This document shows, piece after piece, positions 11,550 through 22,128 of a stretch of DNA of 64,000 nt. Under the pieces are notes generated by a model. It had not been told where the DNA came from, searched no databases, and saw nothing but the letters and a program-made list of their open reading frames with translations. The translations under genes were made by a program, and so were the position numbers. Source of the stretch: Acanthosepion lycidas (lineage: Eukaryota; Mollusca; Cephalopoda; Sepiida; Sepiidae); NCBI GenBank assembly GCA_963932145.1, contig OZ010605.1, forward strand, positions 29,111,414 to 29,175,413, given 5' to 3'. How positions within the stretch are numbered: position 1 is the first letter of the stretch; the number at the start of each line of letters is the position of its first letter.

Positions 11550-12325
11550 TATTACTGCATACCAATGAAAATAACCTAATCTTAGAAAAAATAGAAATCG
11601 ATTACACACTGTCACTCCAGTGGGTCGAAAAATGTCCTTATAGTGAAAGAAAGGACACTTATTTCAATTAATTTGCACAAGTATGTAGGGGTCTTGAGAA
11701 ACGTATTTTCTTTCTAAAATATTTCAAGAGAAAAATTTTATAAATTTCAACAGGCAACAGCGCCAAAAGTTCGATAAGTAAACGGCTAATCACACCATTC
11801 CCATTCCCAAAGAGTTTACTTCAGGCATCAATTCTACTCATGATTATGGTTTCTCGTACAAGATTAAACGGCTTGCCTGCTCAGTGATTTCTCACATCTG
11901 ATAATTAAACCAATGAAAATATGTCGCTTGTATCAAAGTGAATTCCTTGATAAAAATCTTTTCTAAATACATTTAATCTTGGCACTTTCGGCACATCCTT
12001 CTCTAGACAGCTCATGGCAGACGCTTCGGGTGAAAAAGAAATCATTAAAATGTCGTGTCTTTTTATTTTTTTAATAAGTCGCAAATTGATCGTGGCTTTT
12101 GTGAAATGCCGTGTCGGTCGCAAGGTGAAAATCTGAGACAGACCCCGTCAAATATGGTGATAAGGTCAGAAGTTGGCAGCTTCGTTTTAAGCTATCACGT
12201 TCTCGATTTGGCCACGCGAGATCAATAACAAGACAATCAGGAATCATCCAATGAAAAAGCAGTCACCAAAATAGACGACAAATCCGTGACCCATCTGAGT
12301 CGTCTAAGACTAATTTCAGTCTGAA
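11550..12325. other. Unclassified repeat fragment, no gene
   Basis: A block near 11690-11765 (CTTGAGAAACGTATTTTC... TTTATAAATTTC) has a diverged relative at 14578-14650. Nothing else is recognised. Confidence 0.35.
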
Positions 12326-12330
12326 TTTTC

Positions 12331-12500
12331 TGGGATGGGTAGTTATCATTATTACCATTATTTACATACAGATTATTGTGTTCATTTTTGTTGTTATCAT
12401 TACAATGTTTCGGTCGCTGTGCCCTCCGACCTTCATCAGATACTGGATGATCTTCATAAACTTCAGGGAATTTCCAGCTGCTTTAACGAAGTAAGAAGCA
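12331..12500 (-). mobile_element. Old SINE family A copy, minus strand
   Basis: On the minus strand the hammerhead-like core reads CTGATGA, then GGTC...GACC, then GAAACATTG (about 12443-12403). It is followed by the diverged family A tail rich in TAATGATAAC. The core here has the canonical CTGATGA instead of the CTGAAGA of younger copies. The head is not recognisable. Confidence 0.65.
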
Positions 12501-12779
12501 TTCCTTTCGAAACTCGCTGAAGGTTACTAGAGAAGGATTGCCTAAGCTATTAGCTATATACAACCGTTTAATCAGACCAATGATGGAAAAAGGTTTCAAG
12601 CAAATAAATCCGATAAGCCGTAAAGCCGTAAAGAAGGAAAACTCTTCACCGGATATTTGTGCTATAGATTCCGAATAGAACTTAATTAATTAACGGGAAT
12701 GATTATTACTTGAAGACACTCAACAGCAGTAATAAATAAAATGGATAGAACATGTAACTTAAAATGATATATTCAAGAT

Positions 12780-12935
12780 GTTATCATTATTTGTACGCGG
12801 TCTATTGTCCATAACTTTGTTGTTTTTATCACAAAAGTTTGACCGTTGTGCTCTCTTGGCTTCATCAGATGCTCATCGATTAGGGTAAACTTCGTTTAAT
12901 TTCAAACTCCTTAACTTGTACAAAGTAAGAATACG
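12780..12935 (-). mobile_element. Old SINE family A copy, minus strand
   Basis: On the minus strand CATCTGATGAAGCC...GAGCACAACGGTCAAACTTTTGTGAT aligns with the family A core and tail, with more decay than the 12331 copy (the core GAAA has become CAAA). No head is seen. Confidence 0.55.
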
Positions 12936-13439
12936 ACGAAATATCCTTCGACAGGATCAGTGTAATCTGAACAATCTAACGCCGTGGATTAAATAAACGG
13001 TTCCAATGGAAATTAACTGATTGATTACCTGATGAACGCCGGAGAGCATAAGGGGGGAACAATTTGTGGTTCAGAGAGAAGTTACTTTGAAAAACAGTTT
13101 TCAAAGTTCCGTGTGGGTGATTACCTACTCTGTAATAGTCTACTGTTGTGTAAAATAATTAAGTCACTGTCCAAATCATGATAATGATTTGTAATAGTCA
13201 ATGACTGCAAAGTTAGACAACATAATCCAAATCGCCAAATGAATCGCTTAAAATCACTTTCTCATTATGGCTTATGTTAGTAGCTTTGATGTGTGACTTC
13301 CAAGAAAATTAATTTAAAATATAAAGAAAAAAAGACAGTTGGGTTCATTTTTAGCCCTAGTAAGCACTCAAGGTAACTACTGGGACTTAAGCTCAACCCA
13401 GACCTCAACTGGAACTCTTACATACGATCCATCGCAACA

Positions 13440-13800
13440 TACTGGGAAATGGTCGCTTCTTTGTACCGCTCGAGCAAGTGCCTCCCTATTCTTGCTATCA
13501 TCTACCTTTACAAGAGCCACATCAGGCCGAACATGAAGTACTGCTGTCATATGTGGGTGGGAGCTGCCCAGCCTTTCCTTTCTACTCTCTGTAGAGTCCA
13601 AAATCATCTCCGCGTCTTTGTGGGCGACAAATTATTTTCCCGTTTACAACCCCTTTCTCACAGACGCGATGTTGCAAGTCGCGAACTATTCTATCATTAT
13701 TTCTATGGTGAGTGTTCAAATGAACTACACTCCTCAATTACACCAGTCCTAACGTGAATACACGTCATGCAATGCGCCTTCATATACCTCTGGTGAGAAG
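13440..13800 (+). pseudogene. CR1-like LINE C-terminal fragment
   Basis: The plus strand encodes LAIIYLYKSHIRPNMKYC, HMWVGAAQ and, further on, RLQPLSHRRDVASRELFYHY, the conserved tail of CR1-like LINE polyproteins after the reverse transcriptase. It covers about 110 codons of a protein that is normally many times longer, so it is a truncated scrap. Confidence 0.8.
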
Positions 13801-13804
13801 TATG

Positions 13805-14465
13805 TTCCTCTCAAGTAGTTTTTTTTTTTCCCACGAACAATTGCCTTGTCGGAACGGCTCCCAATAGGTTGCTTTTCCTATCACTAAAATCTTAACCTGC
13901 TCAAGCCTAAGGTTAACTGTTAACTTCTGAAGATATCTACACACGTCTTACTCTGTAACCCTCTATCTCGGTAGGCCTTCATGCCGTGTGCGGTTTGAAT
14001 ACCATTGTAAAAAAAAAGATAATCTTAATTTAAATGATTAGTGAATGGGAATGTTTTATAGACATAATACGTGTGGAATTTCAAGATAAAAAGTACAAAT
14101 AACCGTTTACAAGATTTTGAAGATTTGGAAAGCATCCTCCCGGGTGAAAGCTCAACAAAGCGGCAGCCCTTGTGTACACAAGAAGCTCTTCTCTGGGGAA
14201 ACTTTAATCTTACCAAAGCACTAACGAATGAATTGGTCCATCTGCTTGAACATAACATGGCGGATTTTAGTGGTAAGTGTTTGCTGGAACTAGATTATGT
14301 AACCCTTCAGAAAACTTTCCAATTTGAATTCAGAATAAGGATCTCCTGTACAGACAGAAGATCAAATTTTGTTTTTTCCAGGAAACCAATATGTTGACGC
14401 TCCCCATTACTTCAAACAAAAGCTTAGGAAGTAAACGCCGACGACTACTGAAAAGATCAATAAAA
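13805..14465 (+). other. Unassigned 108-codon open stretch (14071-14397)
   Basis: One plus frame is open from 14071 to 14397 and encodes FEDLESILPGESS and ALTNELVHLLEHN with ordinary amino-acid composition. It has no ATG at its start and a stop immediately upstream. A splice-donor-like GTGGTAAGTG lies at about 14270. I do not recognise the protein; it could be an exon, a transposon scrap or chance. Confidence 0.25.
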
Positions 14466-14469
14466 GTTA

Positions 14470-14572
14470 TTAGGTTGGTGCAAAAATAATGACGTATTAA
14501 TATCGATTTTTGACGTTAGAAAATACGTCAAAATAACGACATTATTACGTCATTATTTTTGCACCAACCTAA
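14470..14572. mobile_element. Palindromic mariner MITE
   Basis: A 103-bp near-perfect palindrome with ends TTAGGTTGGTGCAAAA and its complement, flanked by TA at 14468-14469 and 14573-14574. It has no coding capacity and would be moved in trans by a mariner transposase. The terminal sequence closely resembles the Hsmar1/MADE1 terminus known from primates. Confidence 0.95.
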
Positions 14573-14935
14573 TACTTGACTTGAGAAAAATATTTTCCTG
14601 AAAAAATGTTTAAAGAGAAAGCATTTATAAATTTCGACTGACAGCAGTACTGACTAATAATGTTTCCGTATAAGGAAAAGTCTAATTTTACCTTAACTCT
14701 TATATAGGAAAAAATCATATGAAAATAATCAAAAAATTTATTTTTCTTTATTTAAGCAAGAATTGATTTAAATTTAATCTCTAATTTTATTATGAGAATG
14801 TTTTGAAAACAAAAAAATAATAATTGAATATTGACTAAAACCAACGGGGGAAGCTGGTAATATTTTTGTTTTATTTTCGTATTGTATATTTTCGTATTGT
14901 ATATTGGATTTCCCTTAAGAATCATTATTTTATTT

Positions 14936-15330
14936 ACATTGTTCGTACTCTTGTCCTCATCTTTATCTTCACGATGTGTCGGCCGTTGAACTCTAATGGC
15001 CCAGTGGATAAAAGCTTTGGTTGAAGTAATCAAGTGATTAGAACCAAAGAGTTCAATACATGATTACAGCAGAGGTGAAAAAAAAAACAAAAAAAAACAT
15101 GAGTTACTAAAAGGAAATAACTGAAACTAAACTATACAAAAATAGGCATGGCACGTGGAACTAGAACAATCTACCCCGATGGACGAAATAAAGGGTTCAG
15201 TTCAAAATTCCAATTTACATAAGCTGAAGAAGGCCAGAGCGCGCAACGGCCGAAACGTCATGAAGGAAACACGCCGAAAAGTGTAAATATTTACAAAACG
15301 TCATCTCAGAAATATAGACAGAGAAATCAT
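14936..15330 (+). mobile_element. SINE family A, plus copy joined to an inverted body fragment
   Basis: Bases 14936-14993 are a minus-oriented piece of the family A body (TTGTCCTCATCTTTATC... CGGCCGTTG). It is joined directly to a plus-oriented head with an A-box-like TGGCCCAGTGGATAAA (about 14996-15011) and a B-box-like GAGTTCAATAC near 15049. The plus body at 15140-15330 carries GGCACGTGGAACTAGAACA, the core CTGAAGAAGGCC...GGCCGAAACGTC and the tail TCAGAAATATAGACAGA. An A-rich insertion follows the head. Confidence 0.82.
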
Positions 15331-15334
15331 TATT

Positions 15335-16420
15335 TTACATCTCTTCGCGAAAAATAGTTTGGGCAATTGTTATTATAAATGCCTGCAAGACGGCTGACGT
15401 GCATTTAACTACTTAGATAAAATTGAACATAATCATGATGTTATTATCCATAAACAAAATTTTGTTTCTGAGAAATGTCTCCATCTAAAAGACTTTTTAA
15501 CAGGAAAAAACTTGTACACAATTCCCCATTAAAAGAGTATAATTGTGAACATTTACCCAGAAAAAAATTTCAGGGTTTGTTTGCTGGAATATTTTAAATA
15601 ACCAATCAAATAAGCACCGGATCACTGCAAAAGTTTATCCCGGTCTTCATACAAATTTACCGCAAATGGCGTTTGTTTTTGCTGGTAGTTTCTGGTATGG
15701 TCTTGATTGAAAACTTACATTGTTAAAATGTGAGTGAAACTGTTGAATGCTGTTTTGTTCACAAATAAAACCCTTAAAGATGGAGAATGAAAAGTTTCAC
15801 TTTCGTCATATTACGTTCTATTAAATTCGGAAAAGAGTAAGCGTGGAAACCGAGACAAAGATCGGATCTTCTAACGATCAAAAAGTGTTTTGCTAAATTT
15901 CATCAGGATTATTTTTAACCTAAACTATCAACCACGCTTCAGGCGACCTTCTGTCGTCGAGGAAACCCTCTGCCAGTCATCGTAGAGAATAAACCGATGA
16001 TTTAGGAAGAAGAGATTGCTAAGTGTTTGGAAGTTGCTATCTTAACTGCTTTTCGGCATTTGAAGATATTTGTATTCAAGAAAACGCTGTCATTTTCCAC
16101 CAAAACGCAAGACAGAAGGTTGTCAAACAGACCTCGCAGAAGCTTAAAGAATGAAATAGAAATTCCTCCCGGCATCGTATTCACCTTCGGATTTTCATTC
16201 ATTCCGGTATCTACGGAATAATTTAAAGGACAAAAACAATTTCTCTGTACTTCTTTATGTGCTGCTTTTCTTCAGGACAAGTGATAATGACTGTCCACAA
16301 TAAATTTGTATCTTTATTATTTCCCCTAAACCCTACTATGTTATCTCACTAAGTATATTAAGCATTGCCTTTCTCTGTTCCTCTGAAATTAAATGTGAAG
16401 CAATGAATAACGTCTCGGAT
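15335..16420. other. No recognised feature
   Basis: About 1.1 kb without a repeat I can match within the window. Two overlapping 64-66 codon ORFs on opposite strands (16002-16221) show no family signature. Confidence 0.35.
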
Positions 16421-16424
16421 TAAG

Positions 16425-16655
16425 TATATCGAAGAGCCGAGTTCGAATTCCAGTCGAATCCGTTACATTCACTTACGTTCTAATACCCTTGGGAAAGGAA
16501 TGAATCCTCTTCTACTTCGCCCAGTTATGGGTAAATAGCAGGACTGGCCGGGTTCTATAGCCTTAGATGGCAACTGGTCTACCCCAGAAAGAAATGGCGA
16601 CCTACTGCAGGAAAAAATCTGCCTAGTCTAAACGTGTATCTCACATAGCATATAA
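16425..16655 (+). mobile_element. tRNA-derived SINE, family B
   Basis: The B-box-like GAGTTCGAATTCC is at 16439-16451. The body matches the 9560 copy block for block (CCGTTACATTCACTTACG, CTTGGGAAAGGAATGAAT, GGGTAAATAGCAGGAC, GGCAACTGGTCTACC). The upstream A box is weak and no 5S-like head is visible. Confidence 0.83.
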
Positions 16656-16659
16656 TTTA

Positions 16660-17055
16660 AAAGTATCTCCCATCCATCTTTTCTCATTATGTGCCCTAGA
16701 CATCTTAAATGTATCTTCTTGATGTTAAATATGAGTTTCTTTTTTGTTTCCATTTTCTCTAAAACTTCGTCGTTGCTCACATATTTTTGTTCATGTTATC
16801 CTCAGCATCCTTCTGTAGAACCACATTTATATTGCTTTAAGACTGTTCTTCATCTTTGAGGATAATGTCCAGCATTCACTGTCCTATCGGAAGACGGATT
16901 AACTTAACAGTTCTTTACTCTTTTATTTTGATTGCATTGTCTCTAAACCTTCGTCACTGGTCACAGTTTTGTTCATGTTATCCTCAGCATGCTTCAGTTG
17001 CTTCAAGTCTGTCTTTAAGTAGATTGTCTAGTATTCATTGCTGTATTGTGTAATA
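16660..17055 (-). pseudogene. LINE-R C-terminal fragment with a 182-bp tandem duplication
   Basis: On the minus strand, GWTFLYRRMLRITWT-like and NECWT/LDIIL-like pieces match the C-terminal domain of the LINE seen at 17760 and 36110. The segment starting CATGTTATCCTCAGCAT (plus strand) occurs at 16792 and again at 16974, a tandem duplication with a period of 182 bp. Many stops; only the 3' part of the LINE is present. Confidence 0.65.
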
Positions 17056-17140
17056 ATTGAGTTAATCGAAATCTACTCAACTTCTTCCAACAAAAAAAAA
17101 AAACACAAGTATCTACGAAAATGGCATTAAAAAGCTTTTA

Positions 17141-17242
17141 TTAGGTTGGTGCAAAAATAATGAAGTAATAATGTCGTTTTTTGACGTATTTTTAACTTCA
17201 AAAAACGACATTATTACGTCATTATTTTTTGCACCAACCTAA
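17141..17242. mobile_element. Palindromic mariner MITE
   Basis: Complete 102-bp copy with TTAGGTTGGTGCAAAA ends, flanked by TA at 17139-17140 and 17243-17244. Arms are almost perfectly complementary. Confidence 0.95.
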
Positions 17243-17249
17243 TAGAAAG

Positions 17250-17755
17250 ATTGAAGAGAGTTGTTAAAACAATGGAGACTATGTACTTGACTAATAATTT
17301 ATTTTTGTGTGAATGAAAAATCTTGGTTTTAACTTTCTCATCCGGCTGAATATTCCCGGGATCTTATAAAAAAAAATCTACTCTTTCTATTTTACAAATT
17401 TTTTTATTTTGTATTAATATAGAAATTGAAATTATTAATGACAAGAATAAAATATTCCTACAGTGTAAAGCTATACTGCATATATTTTAAGCATTTCACC
17501 CCAAGCAAGGCGAGAGCTCACATGCACGCAAGGGATTACAGATAAAAGACTGAAGAGTGTGGGGCGGGGTGAGGAAAGGATAAAGAGATCCCTTGGTAAG
17601 CTATCAAAGGATGTCACAAAATATTTTCTTGTTATCTGTACCCTATTAACTAAATATTCCATCACTGGATTAACCTTTATTCTGATCTATACAGAAATTT
17701 CTTAATGGGAAATATTTCCATTTCCAACACGACAGGCAGGCATGTGGCGTACTAA
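17250..17755. other. No recognised feature
   Basis: AT-rich sequence between a MITE and a LINE fragment. I see no gene or repeat. Confidence 0.35.
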
Positions 17756-17759
17756 TTTA

Positions 17760-18390
17760 CTTTTTCAAAGATCTTTAGACACTAAAATTACGTTAGAAAC
17801 AAAGAAAAGAGTACTGAACTGTTATGTGTCATCTATCATCTTGTATGCCAGCGAATGCTGGACAATCTCCACAAAGATTTGAAACAACAGAAATTTGGTT
17901 TTACAGAAAGATTCTGAGGATACTATGGACCGAACATGTGCGCACAACGAGAATTTAAAGAAAATGGAAACGAAAAGGAAACTTATACTTAACACCAGGA
18001 AGAGGTAGATGAGGTTCCTGGCGCAGGTAATGAAACAGGAAGGCTTGAAGATGATACTCATAGATAGATTGAGAGACAGAGGGGTAGAGAAAATAAGCGT
18101 GTAATATATTAGGTTGGTGCAAAAATAATGACGAAATAATGTCGTTTTTTGACGTTAAAAATACGTCAAAAACGACATTATTACGTCATTATTTTTGCAC
18201 CAACCTAATACTTAATGGGCTTGAGCAAATGGATGACAAAACAGGTTTTTGGAGAAATAACAAAACAAAACTTATTAAGAGGTACAAGGAACAGGAAGAT
18301 GTGGAGAACCATGATCGTCTATGTCTTGAAGAGATACGACACTTGAAAAAGGAAGAATGTTCTGAAAAGATGGTATTATGCAGGAAAAGA
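17760..18390 (+). pseudogene. LINE-R polyprotein C-terminal region, split by a MITE
   Basis: The plus strand encodes KITLETKKRVLNCYVSS, IILYASECWTIST, then (frame changed) the EIWFYRKILRILWTEHV block, then METKRKLILNTRKR and a run to the MITE at 18109. After the MITE it continues LNGLEQMDDKTGFWRNN...LIKRYKEQEDVENHDRL. Removing the MITE and one TA restores the order seen at 36790-36850. This is the tail of a non-LTR retrotransposon polyprotein downstream of the reverse transcriptase; the catalytic part is absent. Confidence 0.8.
18109..18208. mobile_element. Palindromic mariner MITE inside LINE-R
   Basis: Complete 100-bp copy flanked by TA at 18107-18108 and 18209-18210. It interrupts the LINE-R sequence between GCGTGTAATATA and CTTAATGGGCTTGAGC; the uninterrupted equivalent is at 36798-36830. 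The MITE therefore moved after this LINE copy was inserted. Confidence 0.95.
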
Positions 18391-18499
18391 GCTGAATTAA
18401 ATGGCCTAAAATATCTAATGTCGAAAATAACAAAATGTCATTTATTTTCCGAAACATACTGAACGAACCTCTTGATAAATGCAATATGAATTTATTTCA

Positions 18500-19356
18500 A
18501 TTTGCTTGCAAAAAAAAAAGACAAACATGAAATAAACAAATCAGAAATTAAGTATTGTTTAAATCAGAAATTTTAGCTAAGAGGTTGGAACGGAATTCCA
18601 GAGAGAAATGTGTAATATTTCCAATTCATAAACAAATGAAACTAGAATGCCAGAGACGAGATCCATTAGGACATTACTAACAAATAACCACTACAAAAAC
18701 TAGAACAGCATCCCATTATACACGAAAATATGAACGAAGATCCCAGTCGAATGTTTGAAAACTGCGGATAGTGCCAAAGCATATTTATATTTAACAAATA
18801 ATGAAAAAGTTAAACGACATATTTGATTGTCAGACACAAGAGTTTCACGTCGAAATGCTCGGCAGGACCAGATGTTAGATAAATCTTTTGAAACTGTTAT
18901 ATGACCTCAAATCCATACTACTTGGGACAAATGTTAATTATAACTTACAAAATTGAAATTCTGACAACGTAATTTTTTAAAGTGCAACACATTTTAAATT
19001 TAGAAGCAGTTAAAATGTTTTTAATATCGCTTTCTACTCTACTCCTCTCACTCTCTCTCTCTCTATATATATATGTGTGTGTGTGTGTGCGTATTTAATA
19101 ACCTACACATATATATTTCAGCATATATATATTTGATTTTTATCAGTTCTTATTTGCATAAATGCATGTATTTTTTTACATTTTTTTCACGATCTTCCTC
19201 TTCAAAATTATCGACTATGTATTTGTTTCGTTTAATTATCATCCTCTTATTAATAAAAGATTCAATTTATTTTATTGGATTATATTATTGATATTGACCA
19301 AATAACAAACTTAACAAATTGTTATTGATATTGTTATCATATTATCATAAATAATG

Positions 19357-19360
<4 letters not shown>
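18500..19360. other. No gene; short (CT)n(TA)n(TG)n tract
   Basis: A compound CT-TA-TG microsatellite lies at 19046-19090. The remainder is AT-rich without recognised features. Confidence 0.4.

Positions 19361-19362
<2 letters not shown>

Positions 19363-19407
<45 letters not shown>
19363..19407. repeat. (TA)n microsatellite bordering a foldback element
   Basis: TA tract that ends exactly where the 19408 foldback element begins; the copy at 63508 has the same (TA)n junction. Confidence 0.93.
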
Positions 19408-19410
<3 letters not shown>

Positions 19411-19790
19411 GAAAAATATACGGAAAAAAAAACAAAAAACCTTATATGCAATAAACCATCTTCATTCAAAATACTCAAATTTAGGAATACTTTTCACAGC
19501 GTCGCCCACGTGACGACAACGTGACCATGTTTAAACGGAACGCTGATCTTATAAAACTTTCAGTTATCTGTTTGGATAAATCTTGTTCTTATGTCCATCG
19601 TCTTTGTGATGTTCAATTGATAATGTTAATTATATTTTATGAATATGTCCTGAAGATGGTTTATTAGACCGAAACGTCCGACGTTGACATTATATTAACA
19701 TTAAAACAGCATAATTGCATATAAGGATTTTTATTTGTTTTTTCCGTATATTTTTCTTCATACTGGCGGATCTATATACATATATTTGCT

Positions 19791-19795
<5 letters not shown>
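19408..19795 (+). mobile_element. Foldback element carrying a hammerhead motif
   Basis: The left arm (19408-19452, GAAGAAAAATATACGG...) is the reverse complement of 19715-19760. A second, shorter inverted match pairs ATAAACCATCTTCA (19451-19465) with TGAAGATGGTTTAT inside the ribozyme. A rearranged second copy lies at 63508-63613 and shares both outer junctions with (TA)n. No protein is encoded. Small non-autonomous elements with hammerheads include retrozymes and Penelope-like element derivatives; which class this belongs to cannot be decided here. Confidence 0.75.
19645..19690 (+). ncRNA. Type I hammerhead ribozyme, near-complete core
   Basis: Self-cleaving RNA motif. Helix I: ATGTC (19645-19649) pairs with GACAT (19686-19690). 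Core box CTGAAGA is at 19650-19656. Helix II: GGTT (19658-19661) pairs with GACC (19667-19670), closed by a 5-nt loop. Core GAAA is at 19671-19674. Helix III: ACGT (19674-19677) pairs with ACGT (19681-19684) over a CCG loop. The cleavage triplet is GTT (19683-19685), so cleavage is predicted after 19685. One extra base (T19657) lies between the core and helix II, a departure from the standard consensus. The short helix III resembles hammerheads reported in Penelope-like elements. Confidence 0.7.
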
Positions 19796-19857
<62 letters not shown>

Positions 19858-19996
19858 CAGTAAATTCGCCTGAGGATGAAATGGAACAAAGGTCTTTAAT
19901 TAAATTACAAAATTAAATTCGGAGTTTCAGCTTCCATTTTTGAAACATGGTTAGAACTGTGTAGCGAAAAAACATATTTTAAATCAATTAATTTAT

Positions 19997-20039
<43 letters not shown>
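19795..20039. repeat. Two (TA)n microsatellites (19795-19851, 20000-20039)
   Basis: Two TA tracts separated by about 150 bp of AT-rich sequence without other features. Confidence 0.93.
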
Positions 20040-20043
<4 letters not shown>

Positions 20044-20095
20044 ATTTTGATTTTCATGTAAACAGAATATAATACAATATGAAAAACTCCATTAT

Positions 20096-20154
20096 ACACA
20101 TACATACGCATACACACAGACACAGACACAAACACACACACGTATATATATATA

Positions 20155-20224
<70 letters not shown>

Positions 20225-20275
20225 GAATATCAAATACTTAAGATCCCAGAGGTTTATCATTGATATTCTTTAACT
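20096..20275. repeat. (CA)n(TA)n microsatellite and short inverted repeat
   Basis: A CA-rich tract (20096-20141) passes into TA (20142-20220). Directly after it, TAAAGAATATCA (20221-20232) pairs with TGATATTCTTTA near 20261-20272. Confidence 0.9.
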
Positions 20276-20365
20276 AAAGATAATTTTGCTCGGTCTTTTG
20301 TCATAGACTTCTCCCTGGATCTGTATCCTCCTGGAGATTCTATACAAATTACTATATAGTATAAT

Positions 20366-20412
<47 letters not shown>
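20366..20412. repeat. (TA)n microsatellite
   Basis: TA tract of about 47 bp. Confidence 0.95.
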
Positions 20413-20414
<2 letters not shown>

Positions 20415-20459
20415 CGCAAAATGAAATATAGATATAATACTTGAATATCTGCCGATTTG

Positions 20460-21731
20460 ATGCTTGAGAGATCTACTGGTTTATACTGAAACATCCGTTT
20501 AGATTTTTAGGTACAAAGAAGCTTCTAGATTTAAAAATAAACTTAAAACACATGTTTTATCATTAAGCTGTACCTTAATTTTCCCCAGCTAGAGCAGTAT
20601 TTCCAGACGAAATGCTGCAGGTTTAATTCTACATTATCGATATTTCCATGGCAAATGTTCGAACAAGCTGCATTTCTTAATATAAAATGTTCATTTATTT
20701 GCACATACACAGGGTGGAATCATCGCCATCCTTCTCGTATTCGATTAATCAGAAGGAAATTCAACCGAACTTCTTACCGATAATCGATATATTGTAAAAC
20801 GAACTCCCGCGTGGATGCTTATTCTTCTTACACCAATTTTTACATCTTCACCTCGAGGTTTTCTATCCTACATACCCTAATAACCACATTTATTTCTATC
20901 CAGCAGCCATATTCATTATCTCTCTACGATGAGTGGCTCTTGTGCCTTGTATTGGGTTAACATTATTGAAAAAAAAAAGAAAAGAGAAGTTTTTACCACA
21001 AGCCTTGAAGGTAACACGTACAATTATAAATAATTTATAGGTTCGATCCTGATTGGGAAAACCGAAAATTGCTGTCTTGTCCGCGCTAATTTTATTTTAA
21101 AAAAGGGATAAAGAGATCCTTACTTTCAAAAACCTTATTTACTGAACATTATAAACAAAAGTACAAGGCTACACTTACTGATTATATCCTCTTAATATAC
21201 AAAAACAGGAAATATGCTAAAGGAATCTTAACGATCAAAGATTTTATTTAGTGATCATAATTTTACAAAATGATAAAACCACAATTAGAGATTATACGAA
21301 CAGTCTTTATTTAGAAAGATAGGAATTAGATAATTGAATCCTTACTTTCAAAAACCTTATTTAGACGGCTGTATATCGTGGTAAAAGGCGTAACTTAACC
21401 GCTGCTCTGAGTATACCAGGGGTTAATCTACGCTAGGCTGGGTGATAACTTACTCTTCGCGTGTTTATACCCCCAGGTATTAAATGAGATAGGCTAGAAT
21501 ATATCCTACTGGGCCAAAGTATACTCTTTCCTTTACGCGTTTAATAAGATAGATATGTTTGTAAGCACAGATGACAGTTGGGGATCGTTCAATGTCACAC
21601 GTCCACTTAGATACCAGATTTTCTTCAAAATACCAGTTAATTCTTTTCGCTTTGTTTTTATACTTTCTTTTTGGTTTAATAGTTTTTTTTTTTCTATTTA
21701 TATTGTCATTCTTTATAGAATCGGTACTTTC

Positions 21732-21800
<69 letters not shown>

Positions 21801-21925
21801 TTTGTATAATTTATATTTTTGTCATATTTGGATGTATTTTATTACTTAAAATATTATCAACCCCTCTCTTTTCCGCAAAGTAATTTTTAACATTTTTAAT
21901 TAAATTAATTTCAATGAGATATCTG
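20460..21925. other. No gene; one direct repeat pair and one (TA)n tract
   Basis: A 26-bp perfect direct repeat (21116-21141 and 21338-21363) is the only structure in the first part. A (TA)n tract lies at 21738-21799. No coding signature is seen. Confidence 0.5.
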
Positions 21926-21929
21926 ACAT

Positions 21930-22094
21930 TGGTTGGGCATCCACTTCTTAGACGTTATCCATTACACCACCTGCATATCCAAGCCCACAGCACTTGATAG
22001 TCTTCAGCGTAAACCCATCTATATACTAACCAGACTCGACGTTGCTTAACTTCTCTGACCGTACCGGTGTTTGAACGTGATATAGCTGTAAGGC
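21930..22094 (-). mobile_element. 5S rRNA/tRNA composite SINE head, minus strand
   Basis: On the minus strand, 22094 to 21981 aligns end to end with 5S rRNA: GCCTTACAGCTATATCACG at the start, GAAGTTAAGCAACGTCGAG and CTGGTTAGTATATAGATGGG in the internal control region, and AAGTGCTGTGGGCTT at the end. It is followed without a gap by GCAGGTGGTGTAATGGATAA, a tRNA-like A-box region. Such a head carries two kinds of polymerase III promoter. The SINE body after the tRNA part is truncated here. Confidence 0.8.
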
Positions 22095-22128
22095 ATAGTA
22101 CCCGCACATCCAAACTTATACAACACAT

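Noticed and set aside
19871..19895. CCTGAGGATGAAATGG resembling a hammerhead core
   Set aside because: Helix II and the second core box in the right context are missing.
8552..22094. Genuine 5S rRNA genes at 8552-8650 and 21981-22094
   Set aside because: Heavy divergence across the whole length and direct fusion to tRNA-like SINE sequence mark them as retroposed heads.
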